DNA of 64,000 bases from G963692885 sp964658655 (lineage in GTDB: Bacteria; Acidobacteriota; Terriglobia; Terriglobales; Acidobacteriaceae), in NCBI GenBank assembly GCA_964658655.1, contig CAZZZL010000001.1, forward strand, positions 1-64,000, given 5' to 3'. The position numbers and the translations under genes were made by a program. The notes under the pieces are model-generated. The model was not told the origin of the DNA. It saw only the letters and a program-made list of their open reading frames with translations, and did no database searches. Each line of letters opens with the position of its first letter. Positions within the stretch are counted from its first letter, which is position 1. This document shows positions 9,854 to 18,855 of the stretch, one piece after another.

Positions 9854-10189
9854 CTAACTCGTCGCTTCTTTGAGCAAAGCGGCTATCCGGATCTCATAGC
9901 CAGCGCTGAGTGCCTTAAGGGCAAAGGCGAACGGCCATAGAGCGTCCTCATCAAGGCTCGCCTTATCGCTAAAGTCGAGTTTTGCATCTCTCGCCTTGAA
10001 CTTATGCGCGCCTTCAAAGAAGCAGACGGCGCTGCCGTCTCTCGCGAGTGCGGGCATCCCGTACCCAGTTTTCGCAGTGAGGGCCGGCGCGGCAGTCCGG
10101 ACAATCGCGCGGGATCTCAGCCGGGCCGCCACGTCACGGCAATTCTCGAATCGAGCTCCCGTATCTGACCCATTATTTGCACTTGGCAC
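9854..10189 (-). pseudogene. YdhG/DUF1801-like protein, truncated at the N-terminus
   Basis: The C-terminal 80 or so residues match the YdhG/DUF1801 fold, seen in APALTAKTGYGMPALARDG followed by VCFFEGAHKFKARDAKLDFSD and the WPFAFALK segment. Proteins of this type run about 140-150 residues, with a basic N-terminal region before this part. Here only about 30 unrelated-looking residues precede it, so the N-terminus is lost or frameshifted. The family has been linked to iron or frataxin-like roles, but function is poorly known. The open frame ends normally. I regard it as a gene remnant, less probably a short functional variant. Confidence 0.55.
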
Positions 10190-10393
10190 TCAGCTGTATC
10201 TATCTGATGATGCTATCCCGGCACCCACAGCATCATTGCTGGCGCTGAAACTTGAATTCGCTCAAGGAGCGTTTTGACCGCTACAAGGACCTCGAAACTG
10301 GCCTTGGTCATCCGAGGCCACTTCTCTACCTGTGGGCTGGACCCTCCTTGCGATTCAGGTGCGCAACGCCAGAACACATCCTCGGAGCTACTC

Positions 10394-10690
10394 GTGCGGT
10401 TCCTTTTACGCTTGGCGTTAGAAGTTCTGACATTCGCGAGTTTGCTTTTATCCATCCGGCTCACATCCCGGAATGCTCCGGGCGCTATCACTGGAACGGT
10501 TGTCGACACCGCCGGGAGTTCGTTGGTAGGAGCGAAAATTGTGAAGGCATTATTTTCACGCGGTGTTCACAGAATGACTGATCCGAAAAAGCAAGGCGCC
10601 CATCTGCTAATGACGCACGGACGTTGGCTTGAATGCGGGAGCGCTCTCATTGAATTATTCCACTCCCGACCTCACTTCAGATTGGCTTAA
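10394..10690 (+). pseudogene. N-terminal fragment of an Oar-like TonB receptor
   Basis: From a GTG at 10394 the frame reads a hydrophobic signal-like stretch (LEVLTFASLLLSI). Then comes ITGTVVDTAGSSLVGAKI, the characteristic first strands of the carboxypeptidase-regulatory domain that opens acidobacterial TonB-dependent receptors. After about 10544 the similarity stops abruptly and the frame ends at 10690. No plug or barrel sequence follows. I read it as the leftover start of a receptor gene whose body was deleted. It is too short for certainty. Confidence 0.35.
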
Positions 10691-10762
10691 TCATCATCCT
10701 CTAAGCTTTGTCATGACGCACTTACCAGTGCTGGTGTCTATTCCATCTATAGAGGTAAAAAC

Positions 10763-11776
10763 ATGCAATCCAGGTACATGCGTTCTCTGTCTGCTGGCTT
10801 GGCAATTTGTGTCACTGTCATTTCAGCGCCTGCTCAAAGCAGCTGGCACGTCAAGAACACGCTGCACATCGGCGGCGAAGGTAACTGGGACTACCTCACT
10901 GTGGACGCTGCGAATCATCGGCTCTTCCTACCCCGAACAACTCACACGATGGTCATCGACGCCAACTCCGGCAAGGTCCTCGGAGACATTCCGGGACAGA
11001 AGAATGCGCACGGCGTAGCGTTGGTGCCAAATCTGAATCGCGGCTTCGTCACAGATGGGGCCGGCAGCATCATCATCTTTGACCTGAAGACCTACGCGGT
11101 CCTCGGAACGCTCGCCAGCCTGCCGGATTCTGATGGAATCGTTTACGACGCCCAACTGAATGAAGTGCTTGTGGTCTCTGGCGATGGCAATGCGTTGATG
11201 ACAATTCCGCCCGACATCGATCCGAAGAATGGAAAAATCGCAGCGCCGATCATGTTAGGCGGTGCGCCTGAGTTTCTTGCCTCCGATGGGCACGGAAAGG
11301 TGTACGTCAACCTAGAAGATAAGGATCTCGTGGCCGTCGTCGATCTGAAAATGCGGCGGGTCGTTGCCCGCTGGCCGGTAGCGCCAGGGGGATCCCCTGT
11401 CGGAATGTCGATGGACTCCGCCAGGCATCGACTCTTCATCGGCTGCCGAAAACCGCAAAAGCTGATCGTGATGAGCACGCGCGGTGGAAAGGTCGAAAGC
11501 TCTCTACCTATTGGCGCCGTGGTCGACGCGACAGCTTTCGATGCAGGTCAAGCCTTTGCAAGCTGCTTTGACGGTTCCCTTGTGGTAGCAGGCGAGAAGG
11601 ACGGGAAGCTTGAGGTGGCCCAAGTCGTCAAGACGCCGCGGGGTGCGCGCACTATGGGGTTGGACCCTACGACGCATCAGATCTACCTCCCCACAGCGCA
11701 GTTGGTTGAATCCGGTGGCGCACGACCGACACCTAAACCTGGAACGTTCGAGATCGTTGTCGTCGGTCACGAATGA
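10763..11776 (+). CDS. Secreted YVTN/YncE-type beta-propeller protein
   Basis: The product has 337 residues with an N-terminal signal peptide (about 1-25, ending SAPAQSS). The body is made of propeller blades typical of the YVTN/YncE family, with repeated motifs such as YLTVDAANHRLFLPR, GVALVPNLNRGFVTDG and GIVYDAQLNEVLVV. These seven-bladed propellers act in the periplasm or outside the cell, probably as binding scaffolds; no catalytic residues are expected. The start is set by a GAGGT ribosome binding site seven bases upstream. It stands alone: left is a decayed receptor fragment, right is non-coding. It is one of few intact genes in the first 17 kb. Confidence 0.85.
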   Translation: MQSRYMRSLSAGLAICVTVISAPAQSSWHVKNTLHIGGEGNWDYLTVDAANHRLFLPRTTHTMVIDANSGKVLGDIPGQKNAHGVALVPNLNRGFVTDGAGSIIIFDLKTYAVLGTLASLPDSDGIVYDAQLNEVLVVSGDGNALMTIPPDIDPKNGKIAAPIMLGGAPEFLASDGHGKVYVNLEDKDLVAVVDLKMRRVVARWPVAPGGSPVGMSMDSARHRLFIGCRKPQKLIVMSTRGGKVESSLPIGAVVDATAFDAGQAFASCFDGSLVVAGEKDGKLEVAQVVKTPRGARTMGLDPTTHQIYLPTAQLVESGGARPTPKPGTFEIVVVGHE

Positions 11777-12500
11777 GAAGTTCGGCATAGGAAGTCGAGC
11801 CGACTTCATCTTGCATGGTTCAATGCTTAACGACTTCGTCGCAAGGTTCGTCTTTCGATGGGAAGATCGACAGCGAGAGCAGTAGACCCTTGCCATTGAG
11901 GTAGTCACCGCATGACATGTAGAGTTGATAGCTTTCCGCTAAGCCTGCAAAAGAATGCTGAACCGACTATCTCAAAAGTTCCGAGTGAACATAGGTCTAC
12001 GATGCTTTGCGCCAATAACTGCTAGGTCCACATCCTCGTCCGTAGGCGCTCATTGTCAATGGGACGTAAGGGGATCCGACGCTGAGCTTTGGGTAGATGC
12101 ATCTGCCGGCGCGGGTGGACCAGAGCAGACGACCCCGAAGCTTTGATCAGAATTGTTGCTTTCATCAGCCGACTCTCTGCATTGCCAATCAAAGCCAGGA
12201 TGCGGTCGTGAAAATGCGCGGCATCTCGAGCAGTTCAGAAAAAGCCGAAAACACGTTTGACAATCCAGCAATAATCTTAACCATGGGTGCTTTAGCATGA
12301 AAAAAAGTCTGCATACCTGGAAGGGTCTTGCCTGTAGGGCATTCGTCTTCATGGGACATAGACCGGTCGTCAAATTGAACCACACTAAACGGCGCGGCAG
12401 TAACGTGAAAGATTCCACGCTTATCTTCCCTACGGCGTTCGACGAAGAGATCGAACCATTGCATAGGGCCATATTTCATACCGAGAATTGGAGGTTTCAA
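11777..12500. other. Non-coding stretch, no recognised gene
   Basis: Short open frames exist on both strands, including a 103-codon one on the minus strand at 12189-12500, but I recognise no family in them and starts are poor. In the light of the pseudogenes on either side it may be decayed coding DNA. Confidence 0.35.
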
Positions 12501-13024
12501 GTGCTGGTTGTATTCAGTGGTTTGCCGGGTAGTGGGAAAACAACCCTTGCCGTTGATATCGCCGCTCGATAATCTGCGGTGTACCTTCGCGTCGACACCA
12601 TCGAACAGCGATCCGTAACGCTAAAGTTTTAACCGCTGATGTTGGGACGTCTGGCTATGCCGTTGCAATTGCCCTGGCAGAATCCAATCTCGGGATTGGC
12701 CGGACGGTTATTGCCGATTGTGTGAATCCCATTCGCCAAAGCCGGGTGGCATGGCAGGCTGCTGCGAATCGAACCAAGTCTGTCTTGTTAAACATCGAGG
12801 TTCTTTGTTCTGATCCGATCGAGCATCGCAGGAGGGTGGAGACTCGCGTATCGGACATCATTGGCTTAATCTCTCCAACGTGGCAGTCCGTGCAGCAGCA
12901 CGAATATGAGCCATGGGAGACGGAACGCCTTAAAGTTCATACTGGTGTTCTCTCACCAAACGAGGCACTAATGCTAATCGAGCGTCATCTCGAAGAGATG
13001 CGTACAGCGAGTAAGGCGGTTTAG
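12501..13024 (+). pseudogene. P-loop kinase-like AAA ATPase, broken
   Basis: A GTG at 12501 follows a GGAGG ribosome binding site and opens LVVFSGLPGSGKTTLAVDIAAR, a Walker A motif of small P-loop kinases. A TAA at 12570-12572 stands where glutamine is expected. The frame then continues SAVYLRVDTIEQ, and one missing base near 12609 shifts it. In the new frame the protein runs to its natural end: AIRNAKVLTADVG, GYAVAIALAESNLGIG, VIADCVNPI, CSDPIEHRRRVETRV. Repairing both lesions gives about 175 residues in the expected family order, so the gene died recently enough to be read in full. The substrate is unknown. Confidence 0.8.
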
Positions 13025-13667
13025 TTTCACGAATCATCTCGCATGATCAAGCCTTGCCTGGCTCTCGCAACACCTAACGCCGCTCCACACTCCGCGCTCT
13101 TTCATGCCGTGCCAGATGGGCTGCACCTTAGATCGCGTCAATGCCGCGACAGCGATGAAGGTTGAAGACTGTTACGTGCAAAACCGGTGGGGCTAGGTCT
13201 GGCGGCACAACTTGAATCACTACCTAGAAGAACGGATTAAGGCAGCCTGCGACCACAGATTGCAGCGACGGAAACGACCTGTGACCAACTGGCGGCAATC
13301 TCCAAAATTGTTTCGAAGCGCCTTACCCATCTTGAATGAGAATCCATTGAAGCAGAACAATGTCGCTTCCGCTACCGAATCAACCTACTGAATGTCTGTT
13401 GGGTCTGCATGCAAAATGGTTCCTGTTCACCAATCTGCTCCGACGCTATAGGAAGTGCATGACAGCCAATGCACGTTTTCAGCGACAGTAAGCTTGGGCG
13501 AGTTTTTCGGCCTGCTCTTCGTAAATGAGATTTCGTGCCAGGCAGTTACCCGAAGGAAATCGTTGAGCGAGCCCGTTCTTGTTCTTGGTGGGGCCATTGG
13601 TTTGCAGGTGTAGAGGATATAGGCAAAACCAACGATACGTTCCACTAACCCGTAGTATTCTAGGCGC
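13025..13667. other. Non-coding stretch, no recognised gene
   Basis: I see no protein family, RNA gene or repeat in these 643 bases. Open frames at 13427-13748 on the minus strand lack recognisable motifs and are probably chance. Confidence 0.4.
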
Positions 13668-14144
13668 ATGAAATATCAATCTGATCCCGTCTTTCGCACG
13701 ACCGAGGGTATGGTGCTGACCGGCACCATGGCGACCTACGACTCGCAAGCAGAAGCTTCGGAGCGGATCCCACAGCAGTGGTGCGCGTTTCTACGGGATC
13801 ATCAAGCTGTGGGCGGCAGTGCGAAGTTTTATGGCGCTTCGCCTTGCACGGGTGATCACAAAATTCATTACATGACCGGCGTGGCGCAGGAAAGCCCTGA
13901 GAGTACTGTCGGTGGCCAGAGTCTTACGCTGGAGGCCGGAGAGTACGCTGTCGTTCCCGTAGATGATCCAATCGAACTTCGAGAAACATGGAGTTGGCTG
14001 CTGAGAAGCTGGTTGCCCAACTCCGGACGCAAAGAGAGGAACGCTCCAGAGTTTGAACGCTTCACCAGCATTTCGAAAGTCGGTAGACCGGTTGGCCCGG
14101 TTGAAATCTGGATTCCACTAGAACCCTTGCATGTGCGTAGATAA
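13668..14144 (+). CDS. GyrI-like / AraC effector-binding domain protein
   Basis: The product has 158 residues and no DNA-binding domain. It resembles the free-standing GyrI-like (AraC_E_bind) fold: strands around GMVLTGTMATYD, the segment ASPCTGDHKIHYMTGVAQ, and the closing LEAGEYAVVPVDDPIELRETWSWLLRSWLP with the conserved tryptophans. C-terminal EFERFTSISKVGRPVGPVEIWIPLE is typical. Such proteins bind small hydrophobic or cationic molecules or inhibit partner proteins. It is flanked by non-coding DNA and a pseudogene, so context says nothing about its ligand. The frame looks intact. Confidence 0.7.
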   Translation: MKYQSDPVFRTTEGMVLTGTMATYDSQAEASERIPQQWCAFLRDHQAVGGSAKFYGASPCTGDHKIHYMTGVAQESPESTVGGQSLTLEAGEYAVVPVDDPIELRETWSWLLRSWLPNSGRKERNAPEFERFTSISKVGRPVGPVEIWIPLEPLHVRR

Positions 14145-14278
14145 GTCGCAACAAGATGGCCTTCGGCCGCGAGGGTATCCAACGGCATATGATTCCGGCC
14201 TTGGGCGTCTTAGCAGCATGGCTTTCGGACCTTCGATTCCGATGAGTCAAACCCCGTGACCAATGCATCGCCCGCGAG

Positions 14279-15483
14279 ATGGTGAATAAGGTCCGAATGA
14301 TTCTCCAATCAAGAGGTGGCCGTTACGCTTCGTCCATAATTGCGCTGTTTCTTTCGGCTTTTATTTCTTCTCGTTGTGCCGCTCAGGTGCCTGAGATAGC
14401 AAACGCAACTCCAGTTCTGGGTGAGCTTTCCGATCATGTAGTCAAACAGGTCGTGCAGCCTTTTCTTGAAGATCGCTGCCACGTTGGTCTATCAATCGTC
14501 ATCGTCCATAATCGAGAAACCCGCTTCCATAACTTTGGCTCCACTTCGCGCACGCGTAGAGCCGACTCCGAATAGCATCTATGAAATTGCGTCTGTCACG
14601 AAGACATTACGGGCGCTCTGGCTGCGAAAGCTTTGCTTGAACGCCGCATGCAACTCGACGTTGATTTCAGACAATACCTTCCGGAGCGATACCCGAACTT
14701 AACGTGGCAGGCATATCCCATGCCCCTGAGGAATCTTGCCACGCACACCTCCGGCCTCCCTCGCGACCTGCCTGACACGGATGATTTATTCGCGCACCGT
14801 GATCCGAAAACGCTTCCCTACGAATTGATCGAGCGTGACTCAGGATACGATCGCACTCGGTATCTTGAAGCTTTGCATAATGTCACATTGCGAAGCCGTC
14901 CTGGAGTCAAGGAAAACTACTCGAACCTCGGTTTCAAGGTGATAGGGTGGGGACTCGAAACTGTATTTAGAACGTCCTTCGAGCATGCCCTGCAACAGCA
15001 AATCCTGAAGCCCTTGGCGATGAACTCAACAGGATTTGTATTGAGCCCGGACCAACAGACCCGCCTGGTGAAGGGGTATAACTCGGCCGGAGACCTGGTT
15101 CCCTATCATCTTCGCAACGCGGGAGCAGCGTATGGACTTTACTCTACACCGAGGGACATGGGCAGGTATGTGGCGTGGCAATTAGATGAAACCGATCCAT
15201 TAGTGAGGCAAGCCCATCACCAATTGAGGGGGATGTTCGTGGCGGTAAGGCACTTGTCTGGAATCTGAGCATGCTTGATCATGGACGAATGTTTTGGCAC
15301 GGCGGCGGGACCTTCGGCACGACGAGTGAAGTCGTTTTGTTCCCCGATACGCAAGAAGGATATGTGCTTCTTGCGAACGACGCTTGCAACGGAACGGAGA
15401 TCACTTTAAAGACTCTCGCCGTTGCGTTACATGAACAACTAATCCTCAAAACCGGCTCGGCTTTCAGCGGCACCATCCATTGA
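14279..15483 (+). pseudogene. Serine beta-lactamase-like hydrolase, frameshifted
   Basis: Across three frames the sequence recovers a class C beta-lactamase/penicillin-binding-type hydrolase. A signal peptide ends ISSRCAAQ. The active-site S-x-x-K is in YEIASVTKT (about 14588-14606), the Y-x-N equivalent is YSN in KENYSNLGF, and the third motif is HGGG in FWHGGGTFGTTS. Frameshifts lie near 14545, just after VTKT near 14608, and near 15220. The first separates the signal peptide from the catalytic serine. The natural C-terminus is kept, so the whole gene is present but cannot be translated. Before damage it would have been an exported hydrolase of about 395 residues. Confidence 0.8.
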
Positions 15484-15544
15484 TATCTTCACATGCGCTC
15501 ATCAGATTTCGTCCTGCACTGATGCAGAATCGCCGATGGGGTTT

Positions 15545-15582
15545 CCACCATTCCAAGGCTGCAACGCGCATTGGAATGGTGG
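15545..15582. repeat. Perfect 12-bp inverted repeat at the tRNA-like 3' end
   Basis: CCACCATTCCAA at 15545-15556 is repeated exactly in reverse complement at 15571-15582, with 14 bases between. The right arm covers the CCACCA end of the tRNA-like element on the minus strand, so the same CCACCATTCCAA occurs on both strands. It could be a hairpin terminator for minus-strand RNA, although no T-run follows, or a recombination dyad. Confidence 0.5.
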
Positions 15583-15652
15583 CGTCGGGAGAATCGAACC
15601 CTAGCATCCGACAACCGAGATTACGGTTTTGCAATTCCTTCTAGCCCACGCC
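15577..15652 (-). tRNA. Degenerate tRNA-like element (tRNA remnant)
   Basis: Read on the minus strand, 76 bases start GGCGTGG and end CGACGCC-A-CCA. The two ends pair at six of seven positions, as in an acceptor stem with an encoded CCA. A TTCGATT T-loop lies in the right place, and a five-pair stem AACCG/CGGTT sits in the middle where the anticodon arm should be. That loop has only six bases, the T-stem has mismatches and no proper D-arm can be drawn, so it is not a normal functional tRNA and I cannot assign an amino acid. It is best read as a decayed tRNA, or the 3' part of one left by an integration event. Confidence 0.3.
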
Positions 15653-15780
15653 AACGCTGCAAGAGATCGTGCCGCCGCTCCTGGTAGCCTCCCTGAACGC
15701 GAAACATTCGGATACGATCCAGGCGAAAGCTCCTGAAGTCCTGCATAGTCTCACACTAAGGCAACAGCACCTGTGCACTA

Positions 15781-16074
15781 TCAAAGAAGCCGAGATCCAC
15801 TGGGCGCGGCGGCGATTGACCTGAATATCTGGGAAGCGTCCGGGACCCAGCGCTTCAAATAGCCTGCGAGCTGTCGGATCTGACCCGGCTGAACTTTGGC
15901 ACCGACGTGCCCATCTGGCCGGACAAGAAACAGGGTAGGCCGCGTCACCTCGTAAGCGCGGTGCGCCTCCTCGTCTAGGTCATACAACACGTTCCTATTT
16001 GTGTTCGTTCGGCTATCTGTCGAGACAATGAAGGTGCTCACTGACTGAGAAAGTTGGTCGAGCGCACGGACCAC
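15781..16074 (-). pseudogene. C-terminal fragment of an FAD-dependent aromatic monooxygenase
   Basis: The 97-codon frame encodes LYDLDEEAHRAYEVTRPTLF followed by LVRPDGHVGAKVQPGQIRQL and GYLKRW. This is the thioredoxin-fold C-terminal domain of PheA/TfdB-type flavoprotein hydroxylases. These enzymes are normally 500 residues or more, with an FAD-binding Rossmann region that is absent here. Another frame just upstream (about 16085-16140) hints at a few more residues, consistent with a frameshift and then loss of the 5' part. The fragment cannot bind FAD and is a remnant. Confidence 0.6.
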
Positions 16075-16187
16075 GCTCGTTGCGTCGGCGAATGATGTAT
16101 TCTTGCTGGCCTACCAGCCTCACGTTGGGAAGCGGAAATCGAAACTCTAGAAAAGGCAGAACTGAAAACGAAAGGAGCAATTCGATA

Positions 16188-16721
16188 ATGAGGTCAAGTC
16201 GCTACGGCGTCGACACCCCGGGGTCTAGTCCGAGCTTTTCTGCTCGCTAGCGTTTTCGCCGGAGCCGCAGGAGTCGGCTTAATTAAACGGAGCGGATTCA
16301 AAGCGTGGGCAGTGTTGGGCAGCGGTATTCTGTTCCTCATCTCAGCTTATGGGCTCGGCATGATCTGTTACATGCTTTGGGGAAGTCTCGTCACAAAGGT
16401 AAAAGGTCGGGAGGCAATTCTCGATCTTGTTCCATGGTCCGGCGATCAGCAGGTCCTTGATGTCGGCTGTGGCAGAGGTCTCTTGTTGGTAGGAGCGGCC
16501 CATCGCCTAACCTCTGGACGTGCCGTAGGGATCGATCTGTGGCTTGCACGAGACCAATCGGGGAACGAGAAACCTGGAGCGCTTACCAATCGGAAGCGGA
16601 GGGAGTCGCCGATCGTATCGCTGTCAAGACTGGCAATATGCGGCAGCTCCCATACCCTGACGATGCCTTTGATGTTGTGTTGTCTTGTCGCTGGAGAGGC
16701 AAGATGGGTGCGACGGCTTAG
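16188..16721 (+). pseudogene. Membrane-anchored class I methyltransferase, frameshifted and truncated
   Basis: An AAAGGAG ribosome binding site lies before ATG at 16188. The start reads MRSSRYGVDTP; a frameshift near 16220 leads into GLVRAFLLASVFAGAAGVGL and a second hydrophobic segment (VLGSGILFLISAYGLGMI). The SAM-binding motif I follows, VLDVGCGRGLLLV, then VGIDLW. After a second shift near 16540 comes GVADRIAVKTGNMRQLPYPD and DAFDVVLS, motifs II-III. The rest of the domain, about 70-80 residues, is missing or unreadable. The intact relatives have two N-terminal membrane helices and a cytoplasmic methyltransferase domain of unknown substrate. Confidence 0.75.
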
Positions 16722-17188
16722 AGACCGAGAATCCAGTCATCTCACGGTTACACCGCGACCTCCCAGGGCTTCGGCTATTCCGAGTACCCTGGCTATTCGA
16801 TATTGCCAGCGCTGCGATTTTGCAGCAGCGCGTCAGGATCACAGATGCAATGCGCGAAACGCAAACACACTATCTGCCATACCGCTCCATTTCCTGCAAT
16901 CCTTGGGGATAGACCCTCGTCGTACCCGCTCTCTGCTGGCGTCTGCGAAGGAAATCAAACTCTATCCACCGCGATCGTCCTTGTCGAAAGAGCGATTGCG
17001 GTTACGGTTTGCGCGTATCGCCAACATCGGCCCCGGACGTTGGACAAGATTCTTGGCTTCAGTGATAGATGGAAGATGAAGTTGTGCGCAAAGCAATGCG
17101 AGTAGCGGCGGAATGACCCGTCGCATTCATACTTCAATGTCGGCATGAAAACTATGCTTTTCGCAGCGCCACTCGGTTCAAGTGCGGC
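16722..17188. other. Degraded stretch right of the methyltransferase remnant
   Basis: I find no continuation of the methyltransferase and no other family in these 467 bases. Several open frames overlap on the plus strand without motifs. This is the last decayed segment before the intact gene set begins. Confidence 0.4.
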
Positions 17189-18010
17189 TTATTCGACGAC
17201 ATTCTCCATCAAAACAGTGTTTGGCACAGTGACCATACCGCCTTCGTTTTCCAGCACAGTTCCGACCGAGTGAACTGCCACCACGCGCCCGCGCACTCCC
17301 TGTACTTCAATCTCCCGACCCTGCGGAAAGTGCTCGCGTACAAACGCACCTGCCAGCAGATTGGCAACAACAGCCCGGCTTCCGAGCCCAAGGGCCATCG
17401 CCGTTGCCACACCAGCGGAGATGAGGATGACCGCGAAGATAATTGTAAGGATTGCCGTCTGCACACCTAGCTGCGCCAGTGTGATGACAATGACAATAAG
17501 TGAAAGGAAGTAGCGGCTGATGAGTCCAAGGGCACCTGCGTATTCGAGGTTCGCTCCGCGAGCTGCACGCACCAGAGCTGTTGATAGAACCCGCGCAACA
17601 GATAGCCCGACCAGTAGTATGACAGCGGCCGCAATGACCTCAGGGAGATAACTCAGCACCTTGGCCACCAGGCGGGTGAAGTACACGAGGCGCAGGGCTT
17701 CGACGGCCGGAAGCAGTGCGAGCAGAAGGACCAGCCAGTAGACGACACCGCTGACAAGGGTGGAGGGTTGAGTGGTCAATCCGATATCGTTCAACGTGCG
17801 CGATAAGCCATGCCGCTCGCCGAAGCCATCAAATCCGAGTGTGCGAAGAACCTGGCGGGTAAGGCGAGCTGCCACCCATGCCACCAGCCAACCGAATGCA
17901 AGGATCAGCACTGCACTGAGCAGGTTCGGCAGGAATGCGCCGATCTGCCCGAAGGCATGATTGATGGAGACACGGAAGGTTTCAATAACCGAGGAGTAGA
18001 TGGAATTCAT
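17189..18010 (-). CDS. MscS-like mechanosensitive channel family protein
   Basis: The product has 273 residues with about five membrane helices (near 28-48, 83-105, 118-140, 165-185 and 190-212). The last carries the glycine/alanine-rich pore-like sequence AGVATAMALGLGSRAVVANLLAG typical of the MscS pore helix. A short beta domain follows (GREIEVQGVRGRVVAVHSVGTVLENEGGMVTVPNTVLMENVV), and the long C-terminal cage of E. coli MscS is absent. The function expected is release of solutes under membrane tension. Its ATG overlaps the stop of the preceding small gene as ATGA, so the two are translationally coupled, and both follow an ECF sigma factor. Confidence 0.85.
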   Translation of the reverse strand: MNSIYSSVIETFRVSINHAFGQIGAFLPNLLSAVLILAFGWLVAWVAARLTRQVLRTLGFDGFGERHGLSRTLNDIGLTTQPSTLVSGVVYWLVLLLALLPAVEALRLVYFTRLVAKVLSYLPEVIAAAVILLVGLSVARVLSTALVRAARGANLEYAGALGLISRYFLSLIVIVITLAQLGVQTAILTIIFAVILISAGVATAMALGLGSRAVVANLLAGAFVREHFPQGREIEVQGVRGRVVAVHSVGTVLENEGGMVTVPNTVLMENVVE

Positions 18011-18297
18011 GCTTCGTCTCGCTGTGAGGCTGTTGCCTCTGGTTGAATGGACGAACCGCCGAGCGCCAGGCGCAGAAACGCGTCAAGCACAATCCAGAAG
18101 CCGGTGACCTGCGACTCGAACAACATGCGCGTTCCCTGCACGACCGCCGCGCGGCGGCGGAACCGCTGAAATGTGTGCTGTGGTGAGCTTACAGAGAGTT
18201 CTCGCAAGGCCGCGAGCGCCTCACCCTCTTCATCGAATCTCTCGTCTCCGCGTGGGTCCATGCTTCCAGCATCTCCTTGTGCATTCTTATCATCCAT
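18007..18297 (-). CDS. Small unknown protein between sigma factor and channel, 96 aa
   Basis: I do not recognise this family. The N-terminal 30 residues are acidic and glycine-rich. A basic helix-like region follows (QHTFQRFRRRAAVVQGTRMLFE), then a more hydrophobic one near the end (GFWIVLDAFLRLALGG), perhaps a membrane-associated helix. The ATG directly abuts the TAG of the sigma factor gene and the stop overlaps the start of the channel gene by four bases. Such tight coupling suggests a shared role. An anti-sigma function is possible by position, but no anti-sigma motif, such as the zinc-binding H-x3-C-x2-C, is present. Confidence 0.7.
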   Translation of the reverse strand: MDDKNAQGDAGSMDPRGDERFDEEGEALAALRELSVSSPQHTFQRFRRRAAVVQGTRMLFESQVTGFWIVLDAFLRLALGGSSIQPEATASQRDEA

Positions 18298-18855
18298 CTA
18301 TCTTGTCTCCTCGAAGCTTTTTTTGAATGTCTCACGAGTACGCAGTAGTCGCATTTTCGTTGCACTCAATCCGATGCCCAGGATCGAGCTGATTTCCTTG
18401 ACATCCAAATCCATCACGAAACGCATGATTAGCAGTGACCTGTCCTGTGGCGGCAAACTGTCAAGAACTGCCTGGGTCCGCTGATCTGCTGCGCTCGCCT
18501 CGGTCGCAGGATCTCGAATGATGTCGTGCACTGGCAGTGGATCGGTCTGACGCTTCTCCTCTTTGCGGCTGGCAAGAAAATTGAGGCAATGGTTGTATGA
18601 CACACGATAAAGCCAGCTCGAAAACGCCGATCGACCCTCAAATTTATCCAGTCCCAGAAACAGCTTGGTAAGAATCTCCTGCAAAAGGTCTTCCGCATCT
18701 CCTGCGTTGCCGGTCATCCGGTAGCACAGGGTGAAAATCATGTCTTTATAGGCACCGACAAGTTGTTCGAAAGACTTGTGCTGATGTGGTAACTCGCGCT
18801 TGCAACGCTGCACAAGAGCCAGGTCTTCACTTGCATTTCGTTTCAAGATCCGCAC
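18298..18855 (-). CDS. ECF-type RNA polymerase sigma factor
   Basis: The product has 185 residues, the usual ECF size. Region 2 lies at about 25-95 (DMIFTLCYRMTGNAGDAEDLLQE, then FEGRSAFSSWLYRVSYNHCLNFL). Region 4 lies at about 128-180 (VLDSLPPQDRSLLIMRFVMDL then VKEISSILGIGLSATKMRLLRTRE, a helix-turn-helix). It directs RNA polymerase to a set of promoters that cannot be told from here. It is the first gene of a leftward operon with a small unknown protein and an MscS-like channel. It diverges from asp23/amaP, so envelope or osmotic stress control is a reasonable inference. Confidence 0.9.
   Translation of the reverse strand: MRILKRNASEDLALVQRCKRELPHQHKSFEQLVGAYKDMIFTLCYRMTGNAGDAEDLLQEILTKLFLGLDKFEGRSAFSSWLYRVSYNHCLNFLASRKEEKRQTDPLPVHDIIRDPATEASAADQRTQAVLDSLPPQDRSLLIMRFVMDLDVKEISSILGIGLSATKMRLLRTRETFKKSFEETR

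Noticed and set aside
12056..12500. Minus-strand frames of 138 and 103 codons that looked partly gene-like
   Set aside because: No family could be named and the frames overlap; could be a decayed gene but not supportable.
13427..13748. Two minus-strand frames of 80 and 89 codons
   Set aside because: No motif; one overlaps the start of the GyrI-like gene on the other strand.
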